Shown: positions 54,719 to 64,000 of the stretch, piece by piece
Layout: every line of letters starts with the position of its first letter
Numbering within the stretch: the first letter of the stretch is position 1
The notes under the pieces: model-generated
Databases searched by the model: none
Told to the model about the DNA's origin: nothing
Seen by the model: only the letters and a program-made list of their open reading frames with translations
DNA from: Trichuris trichiura
Taxonomy: Eukaryota > Nematoda > Enoplea > Trichinellida > Trichuridae
Length of the DNA stretch: 64,000 bases
Direction: 5' to 3'
Assembly: GCA_037903355.1 (NCBI GenBank)
Contig: JBAJFE010000050.1
Coordinates: 1,054,001-1,118,000, forward strand
Program-made: the position numbers and the translations under genes

Positions 54719-57700
54719 ATGCAAGCTTCTCTGTACCTTGAAGACGGTCATGTCTTTCGAGGGTATTGCTTCGGTGCTTGTCAAAGTGAAGTTGGAGAAC
54801 TTGGTATGAAGAGAAGCTACTATTGTTTCGCTGCTTTGTAATGTTACAATTTTTTAGTGTTCCACACGGGAATGGCAGGCTATACGGAAGCTCTAACCGA
54901 TCCTTCTTATTATGGCCAGTTGTTGGTGTTCACTTATCCTCTCATTGGAAATTACGGGGTCCCATTAGAGGAAGATAGCGGTGAATTATCGTCCGAGTTT
55001 GAGTCGCAAACCATTTGGGCTCGTGCGTTGATTGTTAGCGAGCTGCATGAGTTGGACGAGCCGACTTATTGGCGAAAAAGGCGAAGTTTGCGACAATGGC
55101 TTCAAGACAGTGGCGTTACCTGTTTAGCTGGCATAGACACGCGCAGACTTACAAAACTGTTGCGTGAAGAAGGCAGTATGTCTGGAAAGGTAACCCACAT
55201 TTCATCACTTTACCATTTTTTTCTTATTTTTAGTAATATTTTTATTTTTTGCTATCCGCCCGACTTATTTTTCTTGCAAAGTAGTTCAATTTTTTCTCCG
55301 CTAGATCATTGTTGAATTTGACGATCCAACAGCATACAACTTTTGTGATATCAATCAATTGAACTTGGTGTCCTATGTGTCGTCCAGTTGCCGGCAGATC
55401 TACGACAGTCAGGGTGAGGAGGATGTTCGTATTATACTGGTCGATTGCGGCATGAAGATGAACCAACTACGCTGCCTACGAAAGCGTGGAATTGCAGTCA
55501 CTGTCGTTCCATGGAATCATCCCTTTTCAACAGAAGGTAATTCTGCTATAGTACCCAGGAAGCCTTTGCCCAATTGCTAGCTTTGAATAACGGCTTATTT
55601 TTTATGCCTTACCGTCGCAGTGACTTTGAGCAGCAGACTTGTAACTTCTCCAGTTGATCATGTCCAAAATGACAAAGGTTTACTTGCAAGTTTTCTGGCT
55701 CACAAGAGATTGCGTTGGTCACTCTGCTTAAAAATTAAAAAACCCTCCTCGACTTGTTCTTTTAATGTAATTTCAAGCTTGTATATTTTCTTTTCTATCA
55801 ATGTAGTCTGTGGATGCCGGGAAGGGGCCGTACGTTGTTCAGTTGAAGTTCCATAGGTTCGACTCAGTTTACATCAATATTAATGCTAAAAAGTTAGTTT
55901 TTCAGCTTTGAAGATATAGTGTCTTCGTATGGGACCGTATAATTTCATTTGGTTGCTTCTTTTTGTACGGATTTTTTATGTCCCGTTGAAAAAACTTTTA
56001 TTACTAAAATGTCCGGAGCTTTCGGGTCATTCGAGACCCGTCATCAGCGGTCTTAAGTTGTGCTTAAGACCGCTGATGACGGGTCTCGAATGACCCGAAA
56101 GCTCCGGACATTTTAGTAATAAAAGTTTTTTCAACGGGACAAAAAATCCGTACAAAAAGAAGCAACCAAATGAAGTTTTTCAGCTGTTCATTTATCGCAA
56201 AGTGAATCGCAATGGCTGATTTTTCCCTAAAGCCGTAATCTTAAAATCTGCATAAAGCTTTTGCGCGATTCTTTTTAAACTGCAAAATATTAATTGCTGT
56301 ACAATGGGCATGAAATGATAATTCGTAACTTTTCATTTAACGAAACTGCTAATAATTAAATTTTTGTAATAGGATAAAGGTTGATAACGTAGTAATAGCA
56401 AATTGTAAAGCATAATCGCTGCCTCCATAGATAAGTGATAAATGATAACTGGATTTTACTCTAGAATCGATTGCTGTACGCAGAATTGAACATTCAAATT
56501 CCGATGAACCTGAACATCAATTTTGATTTATTTCTGCTTATTAACATATTTCATATGCTCACGCGATGGACGGAAGCAAATGACGCTGTTTTGAGCTTAG
56601 GCTAATTTTTTGCTTTGATTACACGAGGAAGGTGTGAACGAGAGCGTTGGATTTTCAATGCACTCTGTAGCTTCGTAGCATAAGCTATCTCATAACTGTT
56701 AACCTAAGAAGGCCATGATAAAAGTGAAATTAAATAGAATGCCGCTACGAATGCGCGATTGGTATGATCGCTAGAGGAGAAAAGAGTTATCCACACTTTT
56801 TTATGCTTAGCGAATTTGGTACCTTTGATCTCGAACTGTACGAACTGCAGCTAGATAGGCTATCGGAAAGATATAGCGGAACCGACTTCGTACTACAGTA
56901 AAATCTCCCTAATCCGAACGCGTTGGGGCAAAGGGTAGTTCGGATTACGGAAAAATTCGGATTATCAGGGAGGCTTACAGTAAGTCACAGAAAAGCAGGT
57001 AATGCAATTTTAGATGTAGGTTCCTGGCGTCTACAGCGCGATGTCAGTCTCTGCAAACAGTGAATAGCTTAACGAGGGTAGCGAAGTCAGTCTGATTAAG
57101 AAAAACGATTGACCAGCGGAAAGCAATTTCTTATATGGCATAGGACGCTGTACACCGAAGCGACTTGGGGAATAGTTCCCGTGAACTTATTTTTCTATAT
57201 TCACAGTTGCCGGTCGGTTGCTGGCTCGAAACTAAATTGAGTTAGCGGCCGATCATTGCGCTATATGAGAATAGATTGTAGTTTTATACGACTGAAAAAC
57301 ACCAATATTTTTATCCACAGTTCTGTTTATTTGGGGACGCCTAGGTCTCGAGGTGCCTTGCTGCAATCAACTTCTTGGTTGAGATTGATTCGGCAGAGCC
57401 GTGGATGGCCCGCGCCTATCTTAACGTATACCGAAGGGACCGTTGGCAGGTTGTTTACTGCCCTTATAGCCGTTGCCGCCAAGTGACTGCCCGTTTTGCA
57501 TAAGTAGCCTAATTATCTTTAATGTATACTGTCTTTCTATTGTTCTAATCCGCGAGTTCGGATTAGGGAGGTTTTACTGTACTGTCACGTGTAACTTACC
57601 TTTGCTATTAATATAAGCAACAGCATAAGTTTTGACTTCCGGTTAGATTTACATAAGAGAGTTTTTGTTACGCAATTTCTATTGCAGAATGCGATGGTAT

Positions 57701-60700
57701 ATTCATATCCAATGGACCGGGTGATCCAGCAAAATGTTCATCCGTGGTTGAGCAGCTTCGCAATTGCTTGCAAACTGACCGTGTGCCTATTATGGCAGTA
57801 TGCCTTGGCCATCAGCTTCTGGCGCTTGCTGCCGGCGCCAAAACATATCGAATGAAGTGCGATTACGCGAGTTTGGTCTTTTCTTAACTAACCGTTTTGT
57901 TATACGAGCATAGATTTGGCCATCGCAGTCACAACCAGCCGTGCATGCTTTCCGGCAGCAATCGATGCTTTATTACTTCGCAGAATCACGGATACGCCGT
58001 AGACGGAGGCACATTACCGGAAGAATGGGAGACGTTATTTTCTAACGCCAATGACGGAACTAACGAAGGCATTGCCCACCGTCAGCTCCCCTTTTTTAGC
58101 GTTCAGTTCCATCCTGAACATGCATGCGGTCCTGATGATACCGAATTTCTGTTTGACATTTTCAAAGAAATGTTGCAGGACAGAAAGCTAGGAGATGATG
58201 GGTAGGTTTCTTCCCGGCGGGATATTCCTTTCGAAATAATGCCTAGCTATGCTGCATACATTTTAGGCCGTCCGTCAAGCAGAGAATTAGTATGCATATT
58301 GGGGTTTCGTTGTCACGAGTTCGTCCGCTTGTACGTCCTAAGAAAGTTCTCGTACTCGGCTCAGGCGGTTTGACCATTGGACAAGCTGGAGAATTCGACT
58401 ATGCCGGCTCTCAGGCAGCTAATCCGCCTAGTTGATTAGACGCTATTACTTTTCTTCGTTTAGGCTTTGAAGTCTTTGAGGGAAGAAAACGTGCGCACTG
58501 TTTTAATTAATCCCAACGTAGCTACAGTTCAAACGATGAAAGGTTTCGCCGATTTTACTTATTTCCTTCCAGTCAATCCCAAATACGTCAAACAGGTGAC
58601 GATATAGGTATTTGTTCAATTAAGTCACCTACTTTGTTGAAGGTTTTGAAATGCGAACGCCCCGATGGAATTTTGCTCAGTTTCGGCGGTCAAACCGCCC
58701 TGAACTGCGCAGTGACCCTGTTCAACGATGGTGTCTTTGACGAATACGGAGTTGCCATTTTGGGAACGCAAATACAAAGTATAATATGGACGGAGGATCG
58801 CCTTCTGTTCGCGGAAAAAATGGCAGAAATAGACGAACCCGTTGCCCAATGTCGGGCGGTAAGCTGCGTCAGCGCGGTAAATACTACGGAACAAACGAAA
58901 AGTAACAGAAAACTCCAATAAGCTCTTTATAGGCCATAGCCGCAGCTGACGAGCTGGGATATCCTGTTTTGGTGCGTGCAGCCTACACCCTTGGCGGATT
59001 CGGATCTGGATTGGCGCATAATTGCAAGCAGCTGGAAGATATTGCAAGACGTGGCTTATCCGTATCCCGCCAATTGCTAATCGGCTTAAATTTGCTTGGA
59101 TGGAAAGAGATTGAATACGAGGTCGTTAGAGACGTCTACGACAACTGTGTGGCGGTATGAATTATTTCAATACTCCTGCCTGAACTTTGCTACAGATAGT
59201 ATTTTACAATTTCATACCAACGTATGTATGTATATAAGTATATTGTACTTTTCTCCCTAAAATTTTTCCACTATTCTTTTATACATAGATATGCAATATG
59301 GAGAACGTGGATCCGGTCGGTATTCATACGGGAGAATCAGTTGTTGTAGCTCCAAGTCAAACTTTGTCCGGCCAAGAATACTTCAAGCTTCGAAGTTCGG
59401 CTATTCGGATCGTGCGCCATTTGGAAATTGTTGGCGAATGCAACGTGCAGTTTGCTGTCAATCCCGAGCGTTTCGAGGTAATACGAGCGCTCCGGTATGG
59501 GCATACAGCAAAAGTATTTTTGCCATTTCAGTATCGAGTGATCGAAGTGAACGCACGGCTTTCGCGCAGCTCCGCATTGGCCAGCAAAGCGACCGGATAT
59601 CCGTTGGCTTACGTGGCTGCTAAGCTTGCTCTTGGTCTACCGATGCCTGAGCTGAAGAACTCTGTCACCAGAGTTACCACGTGTTGCTTTGAGCCATCCA
59701 TGGACTATTGCGTAGTGAAAGTTCCTCGATGGGATTTGAACAAGTTCCCGGGCGTATCTACAACGGCACGTCTCCATTGTAAAATTTATTTATATTATTA
59801 ATATGTTTTCTAGATTGGGAGCAGTATGAAATCAATTGGAGAATCCATGGGTATCGGCAGATCTTTTGAAGAAGCTTTTCAAAAAGCCGTGCGTATGGTA
59901 GACGAGTCAATCCTTGGTTACGACCCTTTCTTGGTTCCCTTTGATCTCACCGTACGACTCATTAAGCTCATATCCGCTTGGCTGACAATTGCATTTTGGC
60001 AGAAAGTGGAACGGCCAACAGACAAAAGGATGTTCTACATTGCATCGGCTCTTCGCGAAAATCAATCAGTATTCACCGTATCCTCAATAAGCGGGATCGA
60101 CCAATGGTTTATTTATCGTTTGAAAAATATAGTTGACTTTTACACGAAGCTTAAGGACCTGACAGTATACTTAAATCTTCATCTTAAATCGAGGAGACAA
60201 GTTTTTTTGATTTTCAGGTTAATAGTCTTTCAAAAGAAAATCTAATACGAGCGAAACAACTTGGCTTTAGTGACCGTATGATAGCCGCTTGTTCCGGAAG
60301 GTAATATTAATTTTTTTTAAAAATGCTAACTTAGCTATTCACGCATAACATGCTTTCATAGCGATTGACCGCGTAAACAGCGTACGGTAGACAATTCCTT
60401 CAACAGCTATTAACGTAACCAATATCTCTGTTTCTAATTATGCTGGCAGTCGTTAGTTTAGCTAATATGCTGCTGTTCACAAAAGAGCTTAATTCTTTGG
60501 TTTTCTAAAAATTGGATTGTAGAATCTTACTGTGTGTTGATTTAGCACCGAAGTGGCAGTAAGAAAAATTCGGCAAAACCTCGGAGTCTGCCCATTTTTG
60601 AAGCACATCGATACTTTGGCCGCCGAATGGCCAGCGCAGACTAACTATCTTTACTTTACCTACAATGGTGATGAAAGCGACATTGCGCCTTTAGAAGGCT

Positions 60701-63700
60701 CGCACGTAGTGCTTGGTTCGGGCGTTTATAAAATAGGCAGTAGCGTGGAATTTGACTGCTGCGCTGTCGGATGCCTTCAAGAATTAAAATCAGTCAAGCC
60801 GCCTATCACGTGGCGTTGTATTTTTTCTGTAATTGATCTTATTGTAGGCAGGATGTCGGACAGTTATGATCAACTGCAATCCCGAAACCGTTAGCACCGA
60901 TTATGACATGTGTGATATGCTTCTTTTCGATGAAATATCATTCGAGGTAGGCGCTGACTTCGGGAGTATTTCAAGTTCTACGCAATGTTTAGGCTTTACT
61001 TTAACAATGGAGTAATAGTAGTTTTTAAAAGCAGCTGAATTTTACCTTTAACCACTGAGACTGATGCGATAGTCTCATTGTAACTTTGTCATCTCATCTA
61101 AGCAAGTCGTTTTGTCTTAGGTCGTTATGGATGCTTGTGAGGTATTCAATCCTGCCGGAGTAATATTATGTATGGGCGGCCAATTGCCGAACAACGTAGC
61201 AATGAATCTGTACAGACAAAAGGTAAGGCCCTACGTAAAATATAACTTATTTTATGCTTGTTCAACTTTGACTGTTCACTTACAACCATAATCGGTGTAG
61301 TTAAGTGTAGATAAGCATCATTCTAATTTCTCAGCGTACGTTAGCACATAACTTATACCGTTAATAATAAAATTTCCTCTATCCAAGTCAGCATAGGAAC
61401 ATTTGTGAACTGTTTCGATTAGTGGATCAGAAGTAAGTGATAATTATCATTATAGCACTATTAACTTGATTATATTTTGACCGTTATCCATTCCACAGAA
61501 TGCAGTTACGTCTAAACGCTTAGTTCTCGCCAAGATGACAGCCATAGTAATGAATAGCACAAAATTCTAGGCAATTGCGGAACATACGCCGGATAATTCT
61601 TGCGAAAAAAGTCAGCATTCGACAATTACTTCAAAAATATTGCAATGCCGATAACCGCGTCTTTTTGCCCAGTGACAGGTTCGAGCAGTTAGCATATAGG
61701 ACTGGTCGTCATTTTAATGATACACAGTAATGCGACGTACGTGATAATCATTTTGCATGCAGCACGCGAGGTAGCTTTATGGATTTCTTTTTCAAACTAC
61801 GTGTGTTAGGTCGTGACGGATCCACTGTTTATTGCAGCAAGTAACAATATTTTGCATAATTCGCGTAAACGTAATGCAAAGTATGGTTACGTAAGCAACT
61901 AACGTTTTTCTAACGTATAAATTGTTCGACTGCTGAATAAACGCGTCGGAAAGTAGCTGCGTAATCAATATGACCTTTCTTCATCACGAACGTCGTTTCC
62001 GCGAAGTTTAACGTATGCCTTTTCTGACAATTCTTTCTGATTCGCTATAGTATCCACGAAAAAAAAGTAGCTGTATGCAAATTACGCAGACGCGGTTTAC
62101 GCGTCAGTAGGAATGCAACGTGAATGGTTTTGGATTGAATGCCCATAAACATGCTGTACATTGGTTTTAGCAATTCCACTTTTTCTGCACAGTTTCCGTT
62201 GCCTGCGTGAATCGATGTAAAAATTAATGCAGCCGGCGAAACGTATTTTCATACACTCAAATTGTATCAGATGAGAGTTTGAAAAGTCATTATTAAGTTT
62301 CCTGTACTTCACGCTGCCACATAGCGGTTATTTCCTGGAAAGAAATTGTAATCGTGATGATACGATGTCTTGTAGTGCTGCCATAATCAGATGCTTCGTT
62401 TAGTTTCATTCCGTTATAGCGGTTTTAATGTGCTTTGATTTAGAAAATGTCCACACCATTAGTTGTCTTAGTTCTGCAAGTTAAGGTGAGGCAGAATTTT
62501 TATGAGATAATAAGCAGGTATTACCTCTGGTCTCCCGAGATAGCTAATTCCTAAATATGGGCAACCGAATGCATTTTCGTGTATACAAAAGCAGATACGT
62601 GTACACGGGTTAGGTTTCTGACTCTGTATTCATTCCGGCAAGTTTCCATAAAAAGCTCGTGCGTCAGTTCGGCTGTTGCTGCTAAATACTGAATCTTTAT
62701 TCAATGGGCCCACATTTTCAAACTAAAGTAAGTGTCTGTTGGAGAAGTTTAAAGTTTCTTTCTTGTATCAAAGAGTACCTACACATCAATATTATTGGCA
62801 TTTTTTATTAAAGCAAAAAAGCTGGTTTCGCGGTTCGTTTTTAAAACTGAGTGTCTAATAAGCTAAACAAGTTATTTCTAGAGCTTCTGACTATGTCTAT
62901 ACATAAATAAATACCTTACAGCTGAAGCCTCTTCTGTTGACCAACGGAAATAGATAGTTTCCAACGTTGGAAACGCATATAAGCTGAGGTCGGTGGAAAC
63001 TCGAGCCGTTATTGAGTGCTTTAGCACTTTTTAAAAACAGAAGCATATTTTATCATTTTTCAGTTACGTTCATCATGACAGGTAGAACGTTGCGTTTGTG
63101 GCTTTCCCTTATGAACATAATGCATCCGCTCTTCCAACCAATGGATGCGCAATTATTAGCAAACCGCCGCAGTGCAATGACATTGACAGTCCGAGTTTCC
63201 ATAAGGCTTTTCCTGCTTAGTCAGCAGGCATAAGCAGGGCAACAAACTTTTGGAATCTCAAAGTTTGAATATCGCTGGCGCTATTTCTGTTTTCTAATTA
63301 ACTGATCATACATTTCACCTGCTCAGATCGCGTTTGCTCAGTTTATTACATATGCATACTTCGTCAGAAAGCGTAATGTTAAGATAAGTGAACATTTTGT
63401 AGTGTATGCCAAGTTATTTAAAAATTTAAACTATCAGAAATTTTCAATGGGCCCACATTTTCAAACTAAAATTTTATCTATGAAACAACCCTGTTCCTTA
63501 AGAGGTTAGCTTGAATACTGTTCTCTTGCAAGGGTACATACGTTTTCACGACTGATAGCTACGGTGATGTCCTTTTAATTCCATGGAAAAGATAACATGA
63601 TCTTCAGGTTCCATCTCAAGTCTAAGGAACTTATTGGACGTGAGGAAGTCTAAATGTCCCAAAAAGTTCCCGGAGCTTTTAAAACCGCCTTTGTTTGGTA

Positions 63701-64000
63701 AATAACCGCGTTAAAGAGGAGATGCAAAGAAAGGGCATCTCATGTTACCGTAAGCTGCGACTAACTGAGCTTTACTTTGAACTTCAATCCACGTCAGCTC
63801 TTATAGCGAATTTATTAACAAATGTTCGCGTAAATCCTTCATTAACCTTTAGGTTTGCGTACTTGGAACAGAGCCAGGTTTCATTGACCAAGCGGAAAAT
63901 CGGTACAAGTTCAGCCGCACTTTGGACGAGTTGAATGCTCGATGCGTAGATGAGCGGGAACATATTTTACAACCTCGCTGGAAGGAACTCGTGACCGTCG
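54719..64000 (+). CDS. CAD: CAD trifunctional pyrimidine enzyme, 5' part
   Basis: Eighteen exons run from ATG 54719 to the window edge: 54719-54803, 54858-55189, 55305-55536, 57688-57856, 57914-58201, 58267-58414, 58464-58595, 58643-58858, 58933-59154, 59289-59477, 59532-59765, 59814-59951, 60003-60164, 60218-60300, 60546-60792, 60848-60946, 61121-61222, 63853-64000+. They cover the glutaminase and most of the carbamoyl-phosphate synthetase of CAD, the cytosolic first step of pyrimidine synthesis; DHOase and ATCase lie outside. Glutaminase: [11 protein letters not shown], catalytic Cys in [17 protein letters not shown]. Synthetase: [72 protein letters not shown], then second half [47 protein letters not shown]. 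The intron after VSTT starts GC. The junction after YAGSQ (58414) lacks a GT donor. One intron is 51 nt, in frame and stopless. Confidence 0.95.
56012..56051 (-). ncRNA. Hammerhead-like core, left arm of palindrome
   Basis: Mirror image of the core at 56069-56108: ACCG, CTGATGA, C, GGGTC-loop-GACCC, GAAA, AGCT, C, CGGA on the minus strand. All conserved core boxes are present; stem I has three pairs and an A-A mismatch. Confidence 0.5.
56069..56108 (+). ncRNA. Hammerhead-like core, right arm of palindrome
   Basis: Plus strand: ACCG, CTGATGA (canonical box), an extra C, GGGTC/GACCC stem with loop TCGAAT, GAAA, self-complementary AGCT, C, then CGGA. Three stem I pairs. The adjacent opposite copy means a transcript could fold either as ribozymes or as one long hairpin. 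Confidence 0.55.
56896..57579. mobile_element. pogo/Tigger-like MITE
   Basis: Terminal inverted repeats CAGTAAAATCTCCCTAATCC (left) and CAGTAAAACCTCCCTAATCC (right, complement strand) differ at one position and extend to about 24 bp. TA dinucleotides flank both ends (56894-56895, 57580-57581). The word TTCGGATTA recurs near both ends. There is no transposase frame, so this is a non-autonomous element. Confidence 0.85.
61223..63852 (+). other. 2.6-kb intron 17 of CAD
   Basis: Lies between LYRQK and [10 protein letters not shown]. The only structure I can defend is the 28-bp direct repeat at 62700 and 63443. Open frames inside lack recognisable motifs. Confidence 0.7.
62700..63470. repeat. 28-bp exact direct repeat bracketing 715 bp
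   Basis: The word TTCAATGGGCCCACATTTTC plus CAAACTAAA-type continuation is identical at 62700-62727 and 63443-63470. It may mark the ends of an inserted or locally duplicated segment. Confidence 0.65.

Larger units (their letters stand above)
55908..56173. mobile_element. 266-bp palindromic ribozyme-type insertion
   Basis: Arms 55944-56057 and 56063-56174 are near-perfect reverse complements (one 2-nt gap) around a TTGTG loop. The insertion is flanked by a 12-bp direct repeat AGTTTTTCAGCT (55896-55907, 56174-56185). Its left end (55908-55950) matches the outer left end of the Penelope-like element at 47631 and the remnant at 51331. Each arm contains a hammerhead-like core. It looks like a non-autonomous terminal-repeat derivative of the Penelope family. 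Confidence 0.85.
55537..57687 (+). other. 2.15-kb intron 3 of CAD with two insertions
   Basis: Splits FSTE from [12 protein letters not shown]. It carries the 266-bp palindromic ribozyme-type insertion (55908-56173) and the 684-bp pogo/Tigger-like MITE (56896-57579). The glutaminase reading frame is undisturbed. Confidence 0.85.

Noticed and set aside
55620..55856. Open frame just after CAD exon 3
   Set aside because: Not collinear with CAD; the glutaminase continues at 57688.
56041..56080. Reading the palindrome centre as one hammerhead with a closed stem I
   Set aside because: The base before stem I would be G, not the required H of UH; the open stem I model with AGCT fits better.

Overview
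The window comes from a eukaryotic, metazoan nuclear genome. It holds an innexin (a protostome gap-junction protein), GRB2/SEM-5, SMAD4, CAD and USP12/46, interrupted by many introns of about 48-60 nt with GT/AG (sometimes GC/AG) ends. Innexins plus micro-introns suggest a nematode, perhaps of the Trichinella/Trichuris side, but the species assignment is inference; no mitochondrial or rRNA marker is present.

Layout, left to right: innexin (+, 254-4557, one 3.1 kb intron); a gene-poor stretch with a 122-bp ribozyme-bearing insertion (7030-7151); an intronless histone H4 (+, 9789-10100) with unusual substitutions; an orphan acidic protein (-, 12825-13364); SPCS3 (+, 15371-16097) converging on the deubiquitinase USP12/46 (-, 16270-19501); the helicase DDX1 (+, 20628-24853, 26 exons); two weak orphan genes (24947-26619); GRB2 (-, 27275-28121); TSR3 (+, 31351-32335); PCID2/Thp1 (+, 33059-34871); a 640-bp near-perfect fold-back repeat; a divergent Rpn11-type JAMM protein (-, 36708-38170); a serpin remnant with two in-frame stops (-, 39241-39866); SMAD4 (+, 41222-45595); a frameshifted Penelope-like retroelement (47631-50686) with 13-bp target-site duplications; a tRNA-Arg(CCU)-like pseudogene; BUD13 (-, 51386-53327); tRNA-Arg(UCG) (+, 54272-54344); and the 5' part of CAD (+, 54719 to the right edge), whose large introns carry a 266-bp palindromic insertion and a 684-bp pogo/Tigger-like MITE. 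I assembled exons by hand; for USP12/46, DDX1, GRB2, TSR3, PCID2 and SMAD4 the summed coding lengths are exact multiples of three and the proteins align end to end with their families as I know them.

The genes are mostly unrelated housekeeping functions: signalling (GRB2, SMAD4, innexin), RNA metabolism (DDX1, TSR3, PCID2, BUD13), protein turnover (USP12/46, Rpn11-like), secretion (SPCS3), pyrimidine synthesis (CAD) and chromatin (H4). No operon logic is evident.

The most unusual system is a family of insertions sharing terminal hammerhead-ribozyme-like cores (CTGANGA, a GGGTC/GACCC stem, GAAA, self-complementary AGCT). It includes the Penelope-like element (a core in each terminal inverted repeat), a 122-bp solo insertion and a 266-bp palindrome with a core in each arm. 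All three are flanked by 12-13-bp direct repeats, and stem I shows a compensatory change between copies.
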